DNA of 64,000 nucleotides from Gammaproteobacteria bacterium (GTDB lineage: Bacteria; Pseudomonadota; Gammaproteobacteria; Steroidobacterales; Woeseiaceae): the NCBI GenBank assembly GCA_029884455.1, contig JAOUHU010000004.1:1-64000 (forward strand), read 5' to 3'. Below are positions 1 to 9,733 of this stretch, piece by piece (the first letter of the stretch is position 1; each line of letters starts with the position of its first letter). The position numbers and the translations under genes are program-made. The notes under the pieces were generated by a model, which was not told the DNA's origin, made no database searches, and saw only the letters and a program-made list of their open reading frames with translations.

Positions 1-2
1 TG

Positions 3-125
3 CTGGCGGCGGCCTACCAGCACTTCGGCGCCGTGCCGACGCTGCTCGAACGCGACTTCAATTTTCCGCCCGTGCAGGAATTGCTGGACGAAGTTGCCCG
101 TATACGTGAGCTGCAAAATGCCTGA
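3..125 (+). CDS. C-terminal end of MNIO (DUF692) oxidase, HvfB/BufB-like, partial
   Basis: Only the last 40 codons lie in the window; the gene begins upstream. The tail contains AAAYQHFGAVPTLLERDFN followed by a stretch rich in leucine and glutamate, which resembles the end of DUF692 multinuclear non-haem iron oxidases. In known systems these enzymes act with an HvfC/BufC partner to modify cysteines of a small precursor peptide, giving copper- or metal-binding products. The assignment is strongly supported by the next two genes, which are the usual HvfC and HvfD partners. The stop codon overlaps the ATG of the next gene by 8 bases, so the two are probably translationally coupled. The precursor gene (DUF2282/HvfA) would be expected upstream, outside the window. 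Confidence 0.8.
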   Translation: MAAAYQHFGAVPTLLERDFNFPPVQELLDEVARIRELQNA

Positions 126-894
126 GCGTCCGGACTTTCAGCAGCGCCAGTTCGCCTTTGCGGCGCATATCCGCGATCCACAGAACGTAGCTGTGCCGGA
201 CGGAATTGAGGACCGGCGCATGGCTGTCTACAGAGAGTTATTCTTTAACAATCTGCGCTCGCTATTATCAAACATGTTTCCGGTCCTGAAGAAGCTGCTC
301 GGTGCGGAGGCCTGGTCAGCGTTGATTCGCCAGTTTTTGAAAAAACATCGGTCAACAACGCCCTACTTTCTGCAATTGCCTGCAGAGTTTCTTGAATTTC
401 TGCAACACGAGTACGAGGCGCGGGATACGGACCCGCCGTTTCTGCTGGAACTGGCGCATTACGAGTACATCGAGCTGGCGCTGTCTATTTCCGAATTAAG
501 CAACGACATGTGCGGCGTCGATCCGGGCGGCAACCTGCTCGCTGACGCGCCCGTAAAGTCGGAACTCGCATGGGCGTTTGCATACCAGTTCCCGGTACAT
601 CGAATCTCGCCGCAGTTTAAACCGGTAGAACCCGGGGCCACGCCGACCTACCTCGCGGTTTATCGCAACAGTACCGATAAAGTCGGCTTTCTCGAACTCA
701 ATCCGATGAGCGCAGGCTTGCTCGATGCGATAGACAACAACTCTCGGGGCCTTAGCGGCCGGTCATTGTTGCTGATGCTGGCAAAACAAACACATTACCC
801 GGACGCCGAGGCGCTGGTTCTGCACGGTGCGACGGCACTTCGGGAAATGCGAAAGCTGGAAATTCTGACCGGTACCCGGGCAGCAAGACAATAA
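118..894 (+). CDS. HvfC/BufC-like RiPP maturation partner (DUF2063)
   Basis: This 258-residue protein has an N-terminal DUF2063-type domain (about residues 8-95, with the motif AVYRELFFNNLRSLL) followed by a C-terminal winged domain, the layout of HvfC/BufC partner proteins. Family members bind the MNIO enzyme and present the precursor peptide to it. The ATG at 118 lies inside the end of the MNIO gene and overlaps its stop. A TTG further upstream would add eight residues but would read deeper into the MNIO gene, so I prefer the ATG. A DoxX gene follows after 10 bases. The order MNIO, DUF2063, DoxX matches the hvf/buf operon. Confidence 0.88.
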   Translation: MPERPDFQQRQFAFAAHIRDPQNVAVPDGIEDRRMAVYRELFFNNLRSLLSNMFPVLKKLLGAEAWSALIRQFLKKHRSTTPYFLQLPAEFLEFLQHEYEARDTDPPFLLELAHYEYIELALSISELSNDMCGVDPGGNLLADAPVKSELAWAFAYQFPVHRISPQFKPVEPGATPTYLAVYRNSTDKVGFLELNPMSAGLLDAIDNNSRGLSGRSLLLMLAKQTHYPDAEALVLHGATALREMRKLEILTGTRAARQ

Positions 895-904
895 GGAGAA
901 AACC

Positions 905-1411
905 GTGCAAGCACCACTCAAGCTCTACAAGCATGCCGTCGACTGGCTGAACTGCGCCGGCGAGTATGGCCTCGGCCTGATCGTAATTCGAGTGTTAATG
1001 GCCTACGAATACGGCAAGGCCGGCCTGGGCAAACTCGCTGGCAACAACTGGTTCGGCAATGTGCAGGACAATTTCATTTTTCCATTCAATGTCGTGCCGG
1101 TCGAAATCAGCTGGTTGCTCGCCACCTGGTTCGAAATCCTCGGCGCGGCCGGCGTATTGCTGGGGCTGTTTACACGGTTCTGGGCGTTGTCGCTGATCAT
1201 CATGACGATCGTCGCCATCTCCGGCGTGCACTGGCCGGCCGAATGGCACAGTCTGGGCGAACTCTGGGAGGGCTATCGTGTCACGGCGAAAGACGGCTCC
1301 GGCAACTATCGAATCCCGCTATTGTTTATCGCCATGCTGCTGCCATTACTGATTTCGGGCGCCGGCAAATTGAGCCTCGATAGCGTGCTGGCGAAACGTT
1401 TCCTCAGCTAG
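905..1411 (+). CDS. DoxX-family membrane protein (HvfD/BufD-like)
   Basis: This 168-residue integral membrane protein has about four hydrophobic segments and the DoxX pattern (RVLMAYEYGKAGLGKL near residue 30, then LLGLFTRFWALSL). The GTG start at 905 is preceded by AAGGAG at 892-897. It closes the MNIO/HvfC/DoxX operon. DoxX proteins in these operons are suggested to serve a membrane redox or export step, but their exact role is unknown. Its stop codon shares the palindromic CTAG with the stop codon of the convergent lpdA gene, so there is no room for a terminator between them. Confidence 0.85.
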   Translation: MQAPLKLYKHAVDWLNCAGEYGLGLIVIRVLMAYEYGKAGLGKLAGNNWFGNVQDNFIFPFNVVPVEISWLLATWFEILGAAGVLLGLFTRFWALSLIIMTIVAISGVHWPAEWHSLGELWEGYRVTAKDGSGNYRIPLLFIAMLLPLLISGAGKLSLDSVLAKRFLS

Positions 1412-2808
1412 CGCTTCTTCGGCATATAGAGGTCAGTGAGCGTTCCTTCGTACGCCTCGGCCGCAAACGCCACGGTTTCCGACAGGGTCGGGTGCGGATG
1501 GATGGTCATGCCGATGTCGGCCGCATCAGCGCCCATTTCAATCGCAAGACCAATTTCGGCTATCAGGTCGCCTGCCCCCGGCCCGACGATGGCACCGCCG
1601 ATGACGCGGCCCGACGCGCGGTCCCACAGCAGCTTGGTGAATCCCTCGGCACGACCCAGCGACAAAGCACGACCGCTGGCCGCCCACGGAATCTGGGTCT
1701 TGTCGAAGTCGATGCCCCTGGTCTTTGCTTCTGTCTCGGTCACGCCGACCCAGGCGATTTCCGGGTCCGTGTAGGCGACCGAAGGAATGGTGCGCGCATC
1801 AAAAGCACTCTTGTGGCCGGCCGCGACCTCGGCCGCCACTTTTGCCTCGTGCGTCGCCTTGTGTGCCAGCATCGGGCCCGGCACCACGTCACCAATCGCA
1901 AAAATATGCGGCACGTTGGTGCGCATCTGTTTATCGACCGTTATCACACCTCGTTCGCCGACCTTGACGCCTGCCTTTTCGGCGTCCAGCCTGTCACCGT
2001 TCGAACGACGCCCGACGGCCACCAGCACGCGATCGTAAACGCCGATTTTCGGCGCATCGCCACCCTGGAAACTGACTTCGATGCCGGGGACAGTTGCTCG
2101 CATTCCGGTTACTTTGGTGCCGGTCATGATTGCGGCATAGCGCGGCCTCACGATTTTCAGAAAAGGCCGCAACAGGTCCGGGTCCGTGCCCGGCATCAGC
2201 GCATCGGTCAGTTCGACCACACTGACTTCGACGCCGAGCGCCCGGTAGACACAGGCCATCTCGAGGCCGATGATGCCACCACCGACAACGAGCAATCGCT
2301 CCGGCAATGGATCGAGTTCCAGCGCACCGGTCGAGTCGATGATGCGCGGATCGTCGGGCAGGCCAGGCAGCATCACGGGCTCGGAACCCGCCGCAATGAT
2401 GCATTGCTCGAATGCTATCGTTTCGCCGTTGTCGAGAGCCAGGCTATGCGCTGACTCGAAACGCGCATAGCCGTGCATAATCCGCACCTTGCGTTGTTTC
2501 GCGAGCTGCTGCAGTCCGCCGGTCAGCTTGCCGACGACTTCATTCTTCCAGGCGCGAAGCTTCAGCGCATCAATCCTGGGCGCTGCAAAGACCACACCGT
2601 GATCGGCCATCGCCGCCGCATCGTCAATGACCTTGGCGGCGTGCAACAGCGCCTTCGAGGGGATGCAACCGACGTTCAGGCAGACGCCACCAATCACCGG
2701 GTAGCGCTCGACCATAATGACGTCGAGACCAAGGTCCGCGGCCCGGAATGCGGCCGTGTAACCGCCGGGTCCTGATCCGATGACGACCAGCTGTGCCTTG
2801 TGTGTCAC
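1408..2808 (-). CDS. lpdA: dihydrolipoyl dehydrogenase (E3 of pyruvate dehydrogenase)
   Basis: This 466-residue flavoprotein reoxidises the dihydrolipoyl groups of E2 with NAD+. The FAD-binding GSGPGGYTAAF lies at residues 11-21. The redox-active disulfide is in GGVCLNVGCIPSK, with cysteines at about 43 and 48. A second nucleotide-binding motif (VVGGGIIGLEMA) lies near 175, and the C-terminal HPTLSE supplies the catalytic His-Glu pair. The start is a GTG overlapping the aceF stop (GTGA), which implies translational coupling. It is the last gene of aceE-aceF-lpdA and ends tail-to-tail with the DoxX gene. Confidence 0.96.
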   Translation of the reverse strand: MTHKAQLVVIGSGPGGYTAAFRAADLGLDVIMVERYPVIGGVCLNVGCIPSKALLHAAKVIDDAAAMADHGVVFAAPRIDALKLRAWKNEVVGKLTGGLQQLAKQRKVRIMHGYARFESAHSLALDNGETIAFEQCIIAAGSEPVMLPGLPDDPRIIDSTGALELDPLPERLLVVGGGIIGLEMACVYRALGVEVSVVELTDALMPGTDPDLLRPFLKIVRPRYAAIMTGTKVTGMRATVPGIEVSFQGGDAPKIGVYDRVLVAVGRRSNGDRLDAEKAGVKVGERGVITVDKQMRTNVPHIFAIGDVVPGPMLAHKATHEAKVAAEVAAGHKSAFDARTIPSVAYTDPEIAWVGVTETEAKTRGIDFDKTQIPWAASGRALSLGRAEGFTKLLWDRASGRVIGGAIVGPGAGDLIAEIGLAIEMGADAADIGMTIHPHPTLSETVAFAAEAYEGTLTDLYMPKKR

Positions 2809-4457
2809 TTCTCACTGCCCTTCAGCAAGCCGTCGACATCCGCAAGCACCTGGCCCAGGAAGGTAGTGAAGCGAACGGCCGCAGCGCCATCAACGACGCG
2901 ATGATCATAGGACAGCGATAACGGCAACATCAGGCGCGGCACAAACTCAGTACCATTCCAGGCCGGCTGCATCGAGGACCGGGAAACTCCCAGAATTGCA
3001 ACCTCGGGCGCATTCACGATCGGCGTAAATGCGGTACCGCCGATGCCACCAAGGCTCGACACCGTAAAGGTCGCGCCTTGTAACTGGTCACTTTTGAGCT
3101 TGCCGTCCCGCGCTGCCTGCGACAGTTGCGCCAGCTCTTGCGCAAGCTGGTAAACGCTTTTCTTGTCGGCATCGCGAATCACCGGCACCATCAGGCCTTG
3201 CTCGGTATCCGCGGCGAAGCCGAGATGACAATATTTCTTGAACACCAGGTTCTTGCCATCATCAGCGAGCGACGCATTCACCTTTGGAAATTCCTGCAAC
3301 GCAGCAACGCAGGCTTTCAGTACAAATGCGAGCGGCGTCAGTGAGATCCCGCGCTCGCGAGCCGCACCCTTGAGTTGCTGGCGCTTTGTCTCCAGCTCGG
3401 TGATATCGGCAAGATCATGTTGTGTGACGTGTGGAATGTTGAGCCAGCTTGCCTGCAGCCGCGGCCCGGAAATTTTCTGAATTCTGGTTAATGGCACAAG
3501 TTCGATTTCGCCGAACTTTGCGAAGTCGACCAGCGGCGTCTTGGGCAATGCAGCCGCCACTCCACCAGCCTGACCCGTCAATATTGCCTTGACGAAGGCC
3601 TTGACGTCGTCGTGCAGGATCCGGTTCTTGTGCCCGGTTCCGTTGACCCGCACCAGGTCGACGCCAAGCTCGCGAGCCAGTTTGCGCACTGACGGACTGG
3701 CATGCGCTCGGGAAAAACCAGCCTCATTGATTGGCGGTAAAGTGGCCGCGGTGCGCACCGGAGACGCGGGCCCGGCCGTGGCTGAGGCCGCCGAAACGGC
3801 CGGTGCCGGCGTCGGCACCGGCGGCGCCGTGACTTTCTCGGCAACCTTGCTGGCAGGCGTGACTGCGGGGCCACTGCGTGCCTTTATGATGGCCAGCGAC
3901 GATCCTTGCGATACCTTGTCGCCAACCTTCACCAGCACCGATTCGATTCGACCGCCAACGATCGCCGGTACGTCCATCGCCGCCTTGTCCGTTTCCAGCG
4001 TTACCAGGGGATCTTCGACATTCAGCTCGTCGCCCTTGGCGATGTGTACTTCGATGACTTCGACGTTCTCAAAGTCGCCGAGGTCGGGCACCACCAGGGT
4101 CTGCACGCCACCTGATTTCTGCACCTCACCTTCGGCTCGCGCCGGACTTGCCAGTACGGTGGTGTCGCCGGTCGCCTCATGCAGCAGCATCGGTGTAATG
4201 ACGACCGTGTCGCTGACTTCGATCGACAATTTTCCAATGACATCACCACTCGATACCCTGTCGCCAACCGCAACACTGATTTCGACGATGACGCCATGCT
4301 CCGGTGATGGCACATCCATCGCCGCCTTGTCTGTCTCGAGCGTGATCAGCCCGGTTTCGCGTTCGACCGTATCGCCCGGCGCCACCAGGATTTCAATCAC
4401 TTCGACATCTGCGAAGTCGCCCAGATCAGGAACAACGATATCTATGCTTTGTGACAT
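2805..4457 (-). CDS. aceF: dihydrolipoyllysine acetyltransferase (E2 of pyruvate dehydrogenase)
   Basis: This 550-residue E2 transfers the acetyl group from lipoyl to CoA and forms the core of the complex. Two lipoyl domains are visible, each with ETDKAAMDVP, giving lipoylated lysines at about 44 and 158. They are followed by an Ala/Pro-rich hinge (about 200-240), a peripheral-subunit-binding domain (about 250-290, SPSVRKLARELG) and the catalytic domain, with the active-site SYDHRVVDG near residue 516. Two rather than three lipoyl domains is common outside enterics. It lies 21 bases after aceE and overlaps the lpdA start. Confidence 0.96.
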   Translation of the reverse strand: MSQSIDIVVPDLGDFADVEVIEILVAPGDTVERETGLITLETDKAAMDVPSPEHGVIVEISVAVGDRVSSGDVIGKLSIEVSDTVVITPMLLHEATGDTTVLASPARAEGEVQKSGGVQTLVVPDLGDFENVEVIEVHIAKGDELNVEDPLVTLETDKAAMDVPAIVGGRIESVLVKVGDKVSQGSSLAIIKARSGPAVTPASKVAEKVTAPPVPTPAPAVSAASATAGPASPVRTAATLPPINEAGFSRAHASPSVRKLARELGVDLVRVNGTGHKNRILHDDVKAFVKAILTGQAGGVAAALPKTPLVDFAKFGEIELVPLTRIQKISGPRLQASWLNIPHVTQHDLADITELETKRQQLKGAARERGISLTPLAFVLKACVAALQEFPKVNASLADDGKNLVFKKYCHLGFAADTEQGLMVPVIRDADKKSVYQLAQELAQLSQAARDGKLKSDQLQGATFTVSSLGGIGGTAFTPIVNAPEVAILGVSRSSMQPAWNGTEFVPRLMLPLSLSYDHRVVDGAAAVRFTTFLGQVLADVDGLLKGSEK

Positions 4458-4478
4458 GTCTGTTTACCGACCGAGAGC

Positions 4479-7142
4479 TTACAGCGTCACCGGATCAGGT
4501 CGATCCGGATCAATGCCATATTTCCTGATCGCCTGGCTGACCGTCTTCTGGTCCAGCGCACCATCATCCGCCAGCGCTTTCAGCGCGGACACGGCGATGT
4601 AACGCTCGTCCACCTCGAAGTGCTGCCGCAGCGCGTCGCGCCCGTCGCTACGCCCATAACCGTCTGTGCCGAGTGAGATAAAGCGGCCGGGTACCCAGCG
4701 TTGAATCTGGTCGGGAACGATTTTCATATAATCTGTCGCGGCGACATAAGGCCCTTTGCGAGTGCCAAGGCATTGCTCCACGTAACTCTTGCGCGGTTTT
4801 GCCTCCGGGTGCAACTGGTTCCAGCGTTCCACTTCCAGTGCATTGCGGCGCAGCTCGTTAAAGCTCGTAACCGACCAGATGTCCGCTGGAACGCCAAAGT
4901 CTTTTGCCAGCAAAGCGGCGGCGGCAATGACTTCGCGAAGAATTGTGCCGGAGCCCATCAACTGCACACGAATCTTGCCCTGCCCACCGACGTGCAGCAG
5001 GTACATACCCTTGATAATGCCGTCTTCAACCCCGGGCGGCATCGGCGGGTGCACGTAATTTTCATTCATGCAGGTGATGTAATAGAAAACATTCTCCTGC
5101 TCGGCAACCATGCGCCGCAGCCCGTCCTGGATGATGACCGCCAGCTCATACGCATAGGTTGGGTCGTAGGAAACACAATTGGGTACTGTCGAAGCGTGCA
5201 GCAGACTGTGCCCGTCCTGATGCTGCAGCCCCTCGCCCGCAAGCGTGGTACGCCCGGCTGTGCCGCCGATGAGAAAACCGCGCGACTGCAAATCACCACC
5301 AGCCCAGATAAAGTCACCGATGCGCTGGAAGCCGAACATCGAATAATAAATGTAGAACGGCACCATCTGCGTATTGTGATTGGAATACGAGGTAGCGGCG
5401 GCCAGCCAGGAACAGAACGCCCCACCCTCGTTGATGCCTTCTTCGAGAATCTGACCTTTCTTGTCCTCGCGGTAATACATGAGCTCGCCGGCGTCCTGCG
5501 GCGTGTACAGCTGCCCCTTCGACGCATAAATTCCAACCTGGCGAAACATGCCTTCCATACCGAAAGTGCGCGCCTCGTCGGGCACGATTGGCACAATGTG
5601 TTTGCTGATTTGCTTGTCGCGTAACAAGCTCGTCAGGATGCGCACGAATGCCATCGTCGTCGATGCCTCACGTTCGCCTGTGCCGTCGAGTTGCGTTTTG
5701 AAAGTCTCGAGCGCCGGGACCGGCAGTGGCGCAGCGAGTCTGCGGCGTTGCGGAAGGGAGCCGCCGAGTGCGCGTCGTCGTTCCATCAGGTACTCGAGCT
5801 CGATGCTATCGGCGGCCGGCTTGTAATACGGGACATTTTCAATGTCTTTGTCTGACACCGGTATGTTGAACCGGTCGCGCATATCCTTTAGCGCGCTGAC
5901 ATCCAGTTTCTTCTGCTGGTGCGCCGTGTTCTGGCCCTCGCCCGCTGATCCCATGCCATAACCTTTGACGGTTTTCGCGAGGATCACGGTCGGTCGGCCG
6001 GTATGTTTCATCGCGGCATGGTACGCGGCGTGCACCTTGATCGGGTCATGGCCACCACGATTCAGGTACCAGATTTCCTGGTCGGACATATTTGCGACCA
6101 ACTCCAGCGCTTCCGGATGCTTGCCGAAGAATTCCTTGCGCACATAAGCACCGTCCTTCGACTTGATGGTCTGGTACTCGCCATCGACCGTCTCTTCCAT
6201 GATGCGCCGCAGGTGCCCGTTAATGTCCTTGGCCAGCAGCGGATCCCAGCGGCTGCCCCAGACGACCTTGATCACGTTCCAGCCGGCACCGCTGAAGGCG
6301 GCCTCAAGTTCCTGGATAATCTTGCCGTTGCCGCGTACCGGCCCATCGAGGCGTTGCAGGTTGCAATTCACAACGAACACCAGGTTGTCCAGGCCCTCGC
6401 GCACCGGCATCGTGATGGCACCCATCGATTCCGGCTCATCCATTTCGCCATCACCAAGGAAGCACCAGACTTTTCGGTCGGACGCGGGAATCATGTCGCG
6501 GTTTTCCATGTAACGCATGAAACGCGCCTGGTAAATTGCCATCATCGGGCCGAGGCCCATGGATACTGTTGGAAACTGCCAGAAATCGGGCATCAGCCAG
6601 GGGTGCGGATAGGACGACAGCCCGCCACCACCAACTTCGCGACGGAACCGGTTCAGATCGTCTTCCGTGAGCCGGCCTTCGAGATAAGCGCGCGCGTAAA
6701 TACCGGGGGATGAGTGCCCCTGGAAGAACACCATGTCGCCAAGCGTGTCCTTGCTCGGCGCACGCCAGAAATGATTAAAACCAATTTCGTAAAGCGTCGC
6801 CGACGATGCGTAGCTGGAAATATGTCCGCCATACTCCGTGCTGACGCGATTCGCCTGCACGACCATCGCCATAGCATTCCAGCGCACGTAGGCCTCGAGC
6901 CGGCGCTCAATCGAACGATCACCCGGATACTCGGGTTCGCGGTTGGTCGGAATGGTATTCAGGTAGGCGGTGTTCGGGCTGTACGGCAGATACGCACCGG
7001 AGCGACGCGCATAGTCGATCATCTGGTTCAAAAGAAAATGTGCACGTTCGGGGCCATGCTGGCGAAGCACCGAATCGATCGATTCGACCCACTCACTGGT
7101 CTCAAGCGGATCAATATCATCGAAAGGATTGAACTTGTTCAT
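4479..7142 (-). CDS. aceE: pyruvate dehydrogenase E1 component, homodimeric type
   Basis: This 887-residue TPP enzyme decarboxylates pyruvate and acetylates the lipoyl groups of E2. Its length matches the single-chain E1 of gammaproteobacteria. The TPP/Mg site GDGEMDEPES is at about 230-239, with the downstream asparagines in VVNCNLQRLDG at about 257-267. The ATG at 7142 begins MNKFNPFDDIDPLETSEW, a typical E1 start. It is the first gene of the aceE-aceF-lpdA operon. The 108-base gap to the divergent aminopeptidase must hold its promoter, but I see no clear PdhR-type operator there. Confidence 0.97.
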   Translation of the reverse strand: MNKFNPFDDIDPLETSEWVESIDSVLRQHGPERAHFLLNQMIDYARRSGAYLPYSPNTAYLNTIPTNREPEYPGDRSIERRLEAYVRWNAMAMVVQANRVSTEYGGHISSYASSATLYEIGFNHFWRAPSKDTLGDMVFFQGHSSPGIYARAYLEGRLTEDDLNRFRREVGGGGLSSYPHPWLMPDFWQFPTVSMGLGPMMAIYQARFMRYMENRDMIPASDRKVWCFLGDGEMDEPESMGAITMPVREGLDNLVFVVNCNLQRLDGPVRGNGKIIQELEAAFSGAGWNVIKVVWGSRWDPLLAKDINGHLRRIMEETVDGEYQTIKSKDGAYVRKEFFGKHPEALELVANMSDQEIWYLNRGGHDPIKVHAAYHAAMKHTGRPTVILAKTVKGYGMGSAGEGQNTAHQQKKLDVSALKDMRDRFNIPVSDKDIENVPYYKPAADSIELEYLMERRRALGGSLPQRRRLAAPLPVPALETFKTQLDGTGEREASTTMAFVRILTSLLRDKQISKHIVPIVPDEARTFGMEGMFRQVGIYASKGQLYTPQDAGELMYYREDKKGQILEEGINEGGAFCSWLAAATSYSNHNTQMVPFYIYYSMFGFQRIGDFIWAGGDLQSRGFLIGGTAGRTTLAGEGLQHQDGHSLLHASTVPNCVSYDPTYAYELAVIIQDGLRRMVAEQENVFYYITCMNENYVHPPMPPGVEDGIIKGMYLLHVGGQGKIRVQLMGSGTILREVIAAAALLAKDFGVPADIWSVTSFNELRRNALEVERWNQLHPEAKPRKSYVEQCLGTRKGPYVAATDYMKIVPDQIQRWVPGRFISLGTDGYGRSDGRDALRQHFEVDERYIAVSALKALADDGALDQKTVSQAIRKYGIDPDRPDPVTL

Positions 7143-7250
7143 AAATCATCCACAATACGCCCACCGCAATACGGCGGACCGGTGTCTCAGCTCGGGGGCC
7201 GTAATATTCGGTGTTTGTGCGGTGTCGGTCAAGCAATCACCAAGGAATTC

Positions 7251-8762
7251 ATGGATATGCACGAACTACTGCCCAAGGCGGCCAAAATTCGCATTACGCA
7301 AAAACCAGGCCGACTCACTGCCAAGGCCTTGCATCCGCTTGACCAGTTGCTGCTGTTTCTGCCGAAACGTCCCAAAGACGAGATGTGGCGCGCGATTCCG
7401 GAGGGCAAGCGGATCCGCAGTGCGATGGCCAAGCGAGCGGGTAACGATGTACCAGTACTGCACACTCGCCTTAGTAACCAGCGCCAAACGCAAGTCCTGG
7501 GCGCAACAGTTGCAGCAGATACCAGTACCTTTGAACTGCTCACCATTGCGCGCAAATTGATTGCTGCCGCGGGCGACGAAAAAGCAGCCACGCTGGGTAT
7601 TTGCGTGGCCGGACTTCCAGGCGCGCAACAACAGGCTATCGGTAAAGCAGCCATTGCCGCGGCACTCGCCGCTGGTTTCAGCCTGCCCAGCTACAAGAGC
7701 ACGCCCAGTCCGGCGCGGCTGCGGCGCATCCAGCTACTGGGTCTCGACGAACAGCTTGATGTCGATCGGATCGTGGCGGAGGCGCACGGCAACAATCTCG
7801 CGCGCTGGCTGACGGTGTTGCCGCCGAACAAACTCAATGCCGACAATTACGCCGCGATCCTCAAAGATCTTGCCACCAGTAATGGCTGGCAATACAAGAG
7901 ATATAGCACGCGCGATCTGGCGAAGGCCGGCGCCGGCGCATTCCTGGCGGTGGCCCAGGGCAATGACAACGACAGTGCCTCCATCGTGCGGTTGCGTTTT
8001 CGGCCGAACTCGAAATCAGCGACACCCGATTTAAGCCTGGTTGGCAAGGGCATCATTTTTGATACCGGCGGAACCAACCTGAAGCCGTTTGCATCTATGC
8101 TGGATATGCATGGCGATATGCAAGGCAGCGCCATCGCACTGGGAACCCTGCTCGCGATTTCCGAGCTCAATTTGCCACTCGCTGTCGATTGCTGGCTGGC
8201 AATCACGGAAAACCGCACCGGGCCGAATGCTTACAAGTCGCAGGATGTTGTAACCGCCGCCAACGGTAAAACCATTCAGACGATTCACACCGATGCCGAG
8301 GGGCGTATGGTGCTCGCTGATACCTTGACCTTTGCAAGCCGCGAAAGGCCGCAACTGATGATAGATTACGCGACACTCACCGGATCGGCTGTAAATGCCA
8401 TCAGTACGCGCTACAGCGCAGTGTTCACCAACCGTGCCGGCTGGCATCCGCGCCTGAAGCGCACCGGCGAACGCTCGGGCGAACGCGTCTGGCCGTTTCC
8501 AATAGGCAAGGAATTTCTCGAAGACCTGAAGAGCGATGTTGCGGATATCATGCAATGCTCTCCAACTCCGCACGGTGACCACATACTTGCGGGCAGTTTT
8601 CTGGGCGAGTTTGTCGAGCACGATACACCCTGGGTGCATGTCGATCTTTCATCCAGCAGCCACAAGGGTGGACTCGGCCATATTCCATCCGAAATCACCG
8701 GCTTCGGCATTCGTTATACGATGAGCCTGCTGCTCGACGAGCGCATATTGCAGGATCATTGA
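7251..8762 (+). CDS. M17 leucyl aminopeptidase family protein
   Basis: This 503-residue cytosolic metallopeptidase removes N-terminal residues from peptides. The C-terminal catalytic domain is clear: [11 protein letters not shown] supplies metal-binding Lys and Asp, HGDMQGSA follows, and [14 protein letters not shown] supplies the Asp, Glu and catalytic Arg of the M17 site. The N-terminal half is the more variable macro-like domain. The ATG at 7251 has AAGGAA (7242-7247) just upstream. The reading frame is open further upstream, but that part runs antisense to aceE and is not coding. It is divergent from aceE and is followed at once by RNase T. Confidence 0.92.
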   Translation: MDMHELLPKAAKIRITQKPGRLTAKALHPLDQLLLFLPKRPKDEMWRAIPEGKRIRSAMAKRAGNDVPVLHTRLSNQRQTQVLGATVAADTSTFELLTIARKLIAAAGDEKAATLGICVAGLPGAQQQAIGKAAIAAALAAGFSLPSYKSTPSPARLRRIQLLGLDEQLDVDRIVAEAHGNNLARWLTVLPPNKLNADNYAAILKDLATSNGWQYKRYSTRDLAKAGAGAFLAVAQGNDNDSASIVRLRFRPNSKSATPDLSLVGKGIIFDTGGTNLKPFASMLDMHGDMQGSAIALGTLLAISELNLPLAVDCWLAITENRTGPNAYKSQDVVTAANGKTIQTIHTDAEGRMVLADTLTFASRERPQLMIDYATLTGSAVNAISTRYSAVFTNRAGWHPRLKRTGERSGERVWPFPIGKEFLEDLKSDVADIMQCSPTPHGDHILAGSFLGEFVEHDTPWVHVDLSSSSHKGGLGHIPSEITGFGIRYTMSLLLDERILQDH

Positions 8763-8763
8763 G

Positions 8764-9384
8764 TTGGCCGATCATTCCTTAATGGCCGATCGGTTTCGCG
8801 GCTTCCTGCCCGTGGTAGTCGACGTAGAGACCGGTGGCTTCAACTGCAAAACCGACGCCCTGCTCGAGATTGCCGCAGTGCTGCTGGATTTTACTGATGG
8901 CGGGATGCTGACGCGCAGCCACACCATTCGCTACCACGTAAAGCCATTTGCGGGCGCGAACATGGAGCCGGCTTCACTCGCAGTCAATGGCATAAAGCCG
9001 GACCACCCGCTGCGGCCGGCGATCGATGAACACGATGCACTGCAACGCCTGTTCCGCGAAGTTCGCCAGGCGATCCGTGTCAGTGGTTGCACTCGTGCCA
9101 TACTGGTTGGCCACAACGCGGCATTCGACCTGGGTTTTCTCAATGAGGCCATCGAACGAACCGCAATCAAGCGCAATCCATTTCATCCGTTCAGCTGTTT
9201 CGACACCGCGACGCTTTGTGGGGTTGCTTTCGGTCAGACGGTGCTGGCACGCGCTGTCGAAGCAGCCGGATTTGCCTGGGATGAAAGCTCGGCGCACTCG
9301 GCTGCCTATGACGCCGAAATCACCGCCGACCTGTTTTGCGAAATCGTCAACCGGTTTCAACCGATCTACGCGGCCCGGTCGTAG
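8764..9384 (+). CDS. rnt: ribonuclease T (3'-5' exoribonuclease, DEDDh)
   Basis: RNase T trims the 3' ends of tRNA (CCA turnover) and other stable RNAs. The DEDDh residues are visible: VVDVETGG (Asp, Glu), [11 protein letters not shown] (Asp) and HSAAYDAE (His, Asp). [20 protein letters not shown] closely resembles the family start. The TTG at 8764 has AGGA at 8752-8755 eight bases upstream, so I chose it. An in-frame ATG at 8782 without a clear ribosome site would shorten the protein from 206 to 200 residues. The start follows the aminopeptidase stop by one base, so the two are probably co-transcribed. Confidence 0.93.
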   Translation: MADHSLMADRFRGFLPVVVDVETGGFNCKTDALLEIAAVLLDFTDGGMLTRSHTIRYHVKPFAGANMEPASLAVNGIKPDHPLRPAIDEHDALQRLFREVRQAIRVSGCTRAILVGHNAAFDLGFLNEAIERTAIKRNPFHPFSCFDTATLCGVAFGQTVLARAVEAAGFAWDESSAHSAAYDAEITADLFCEIVNRFQPIYAARS

Positions 9385-9409
9385 CAGGCCGTCCTGCCAG
9401 CGACAATAA

Positions 9410-9721
9410 CTACCCCAAATCCTTCAGTAGCGCCTGCAGCTCGCCCGAGTTATACATTTCAACGACGATATCCGAACCACCGATTAACTCGCCCTTGATA
9501 TAGAGCTGCGGAAATGTCGGCCAATTTGAGTATGTTTTCAGCCCTTCTCGAATTTCCGGGTCCTCAAAAATATTTACGAACGAGAACGGTGTGCCAATGG
9601 CGTTCAAAACCGCCACAGCCTGCCCGGAAAAGCCGCACTGCGGAAAATCCGGTGTACCCTTCATGTACAGCAGGACGTCGTGTGCTTGCAGTTGATCTTC
9701 AATTCGCTTTGTAACGTCCAC
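9410..9721 (-). CDS. grxD: monothiol glutaredoxin Grx4
   Basis: This 103-residue monothiol glutaredoxin carries the CGFS active site (Cys at about 29, in PDFPQCGFSG) and the conserved NWPTFPQLYIKGELIGG. Family members carry a bridging [2Fe-2S] cluster with glutathione and work in Fe-S delivery. The start is a GTG with an excellent AGAGGAG ribosome site seven bases upstream. It lies 12 bases after the BON-lipoprotein gene on the same strand, and converges with rnt. Confidence 0.95.
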   Translation of the reverse strand: MDVTKRIEDQLQAHDVLLYMKGTPDFPQCGFSGQAVAVLNAIGTPFSFVNIFEDPEIREGLKTYSNWPTFPQLYIKGELIGGSDIVVEMYNSGELQALLKDLG

Positions 9722-9733
9722 GCAGGGACTCCT

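Noticed and set aside
1492-2454. Long plus-strand open frame across lpdA
   Set aside because: Fully antisense to lpdA, with protein composition typical of mirrored GC-rich coding sequence.
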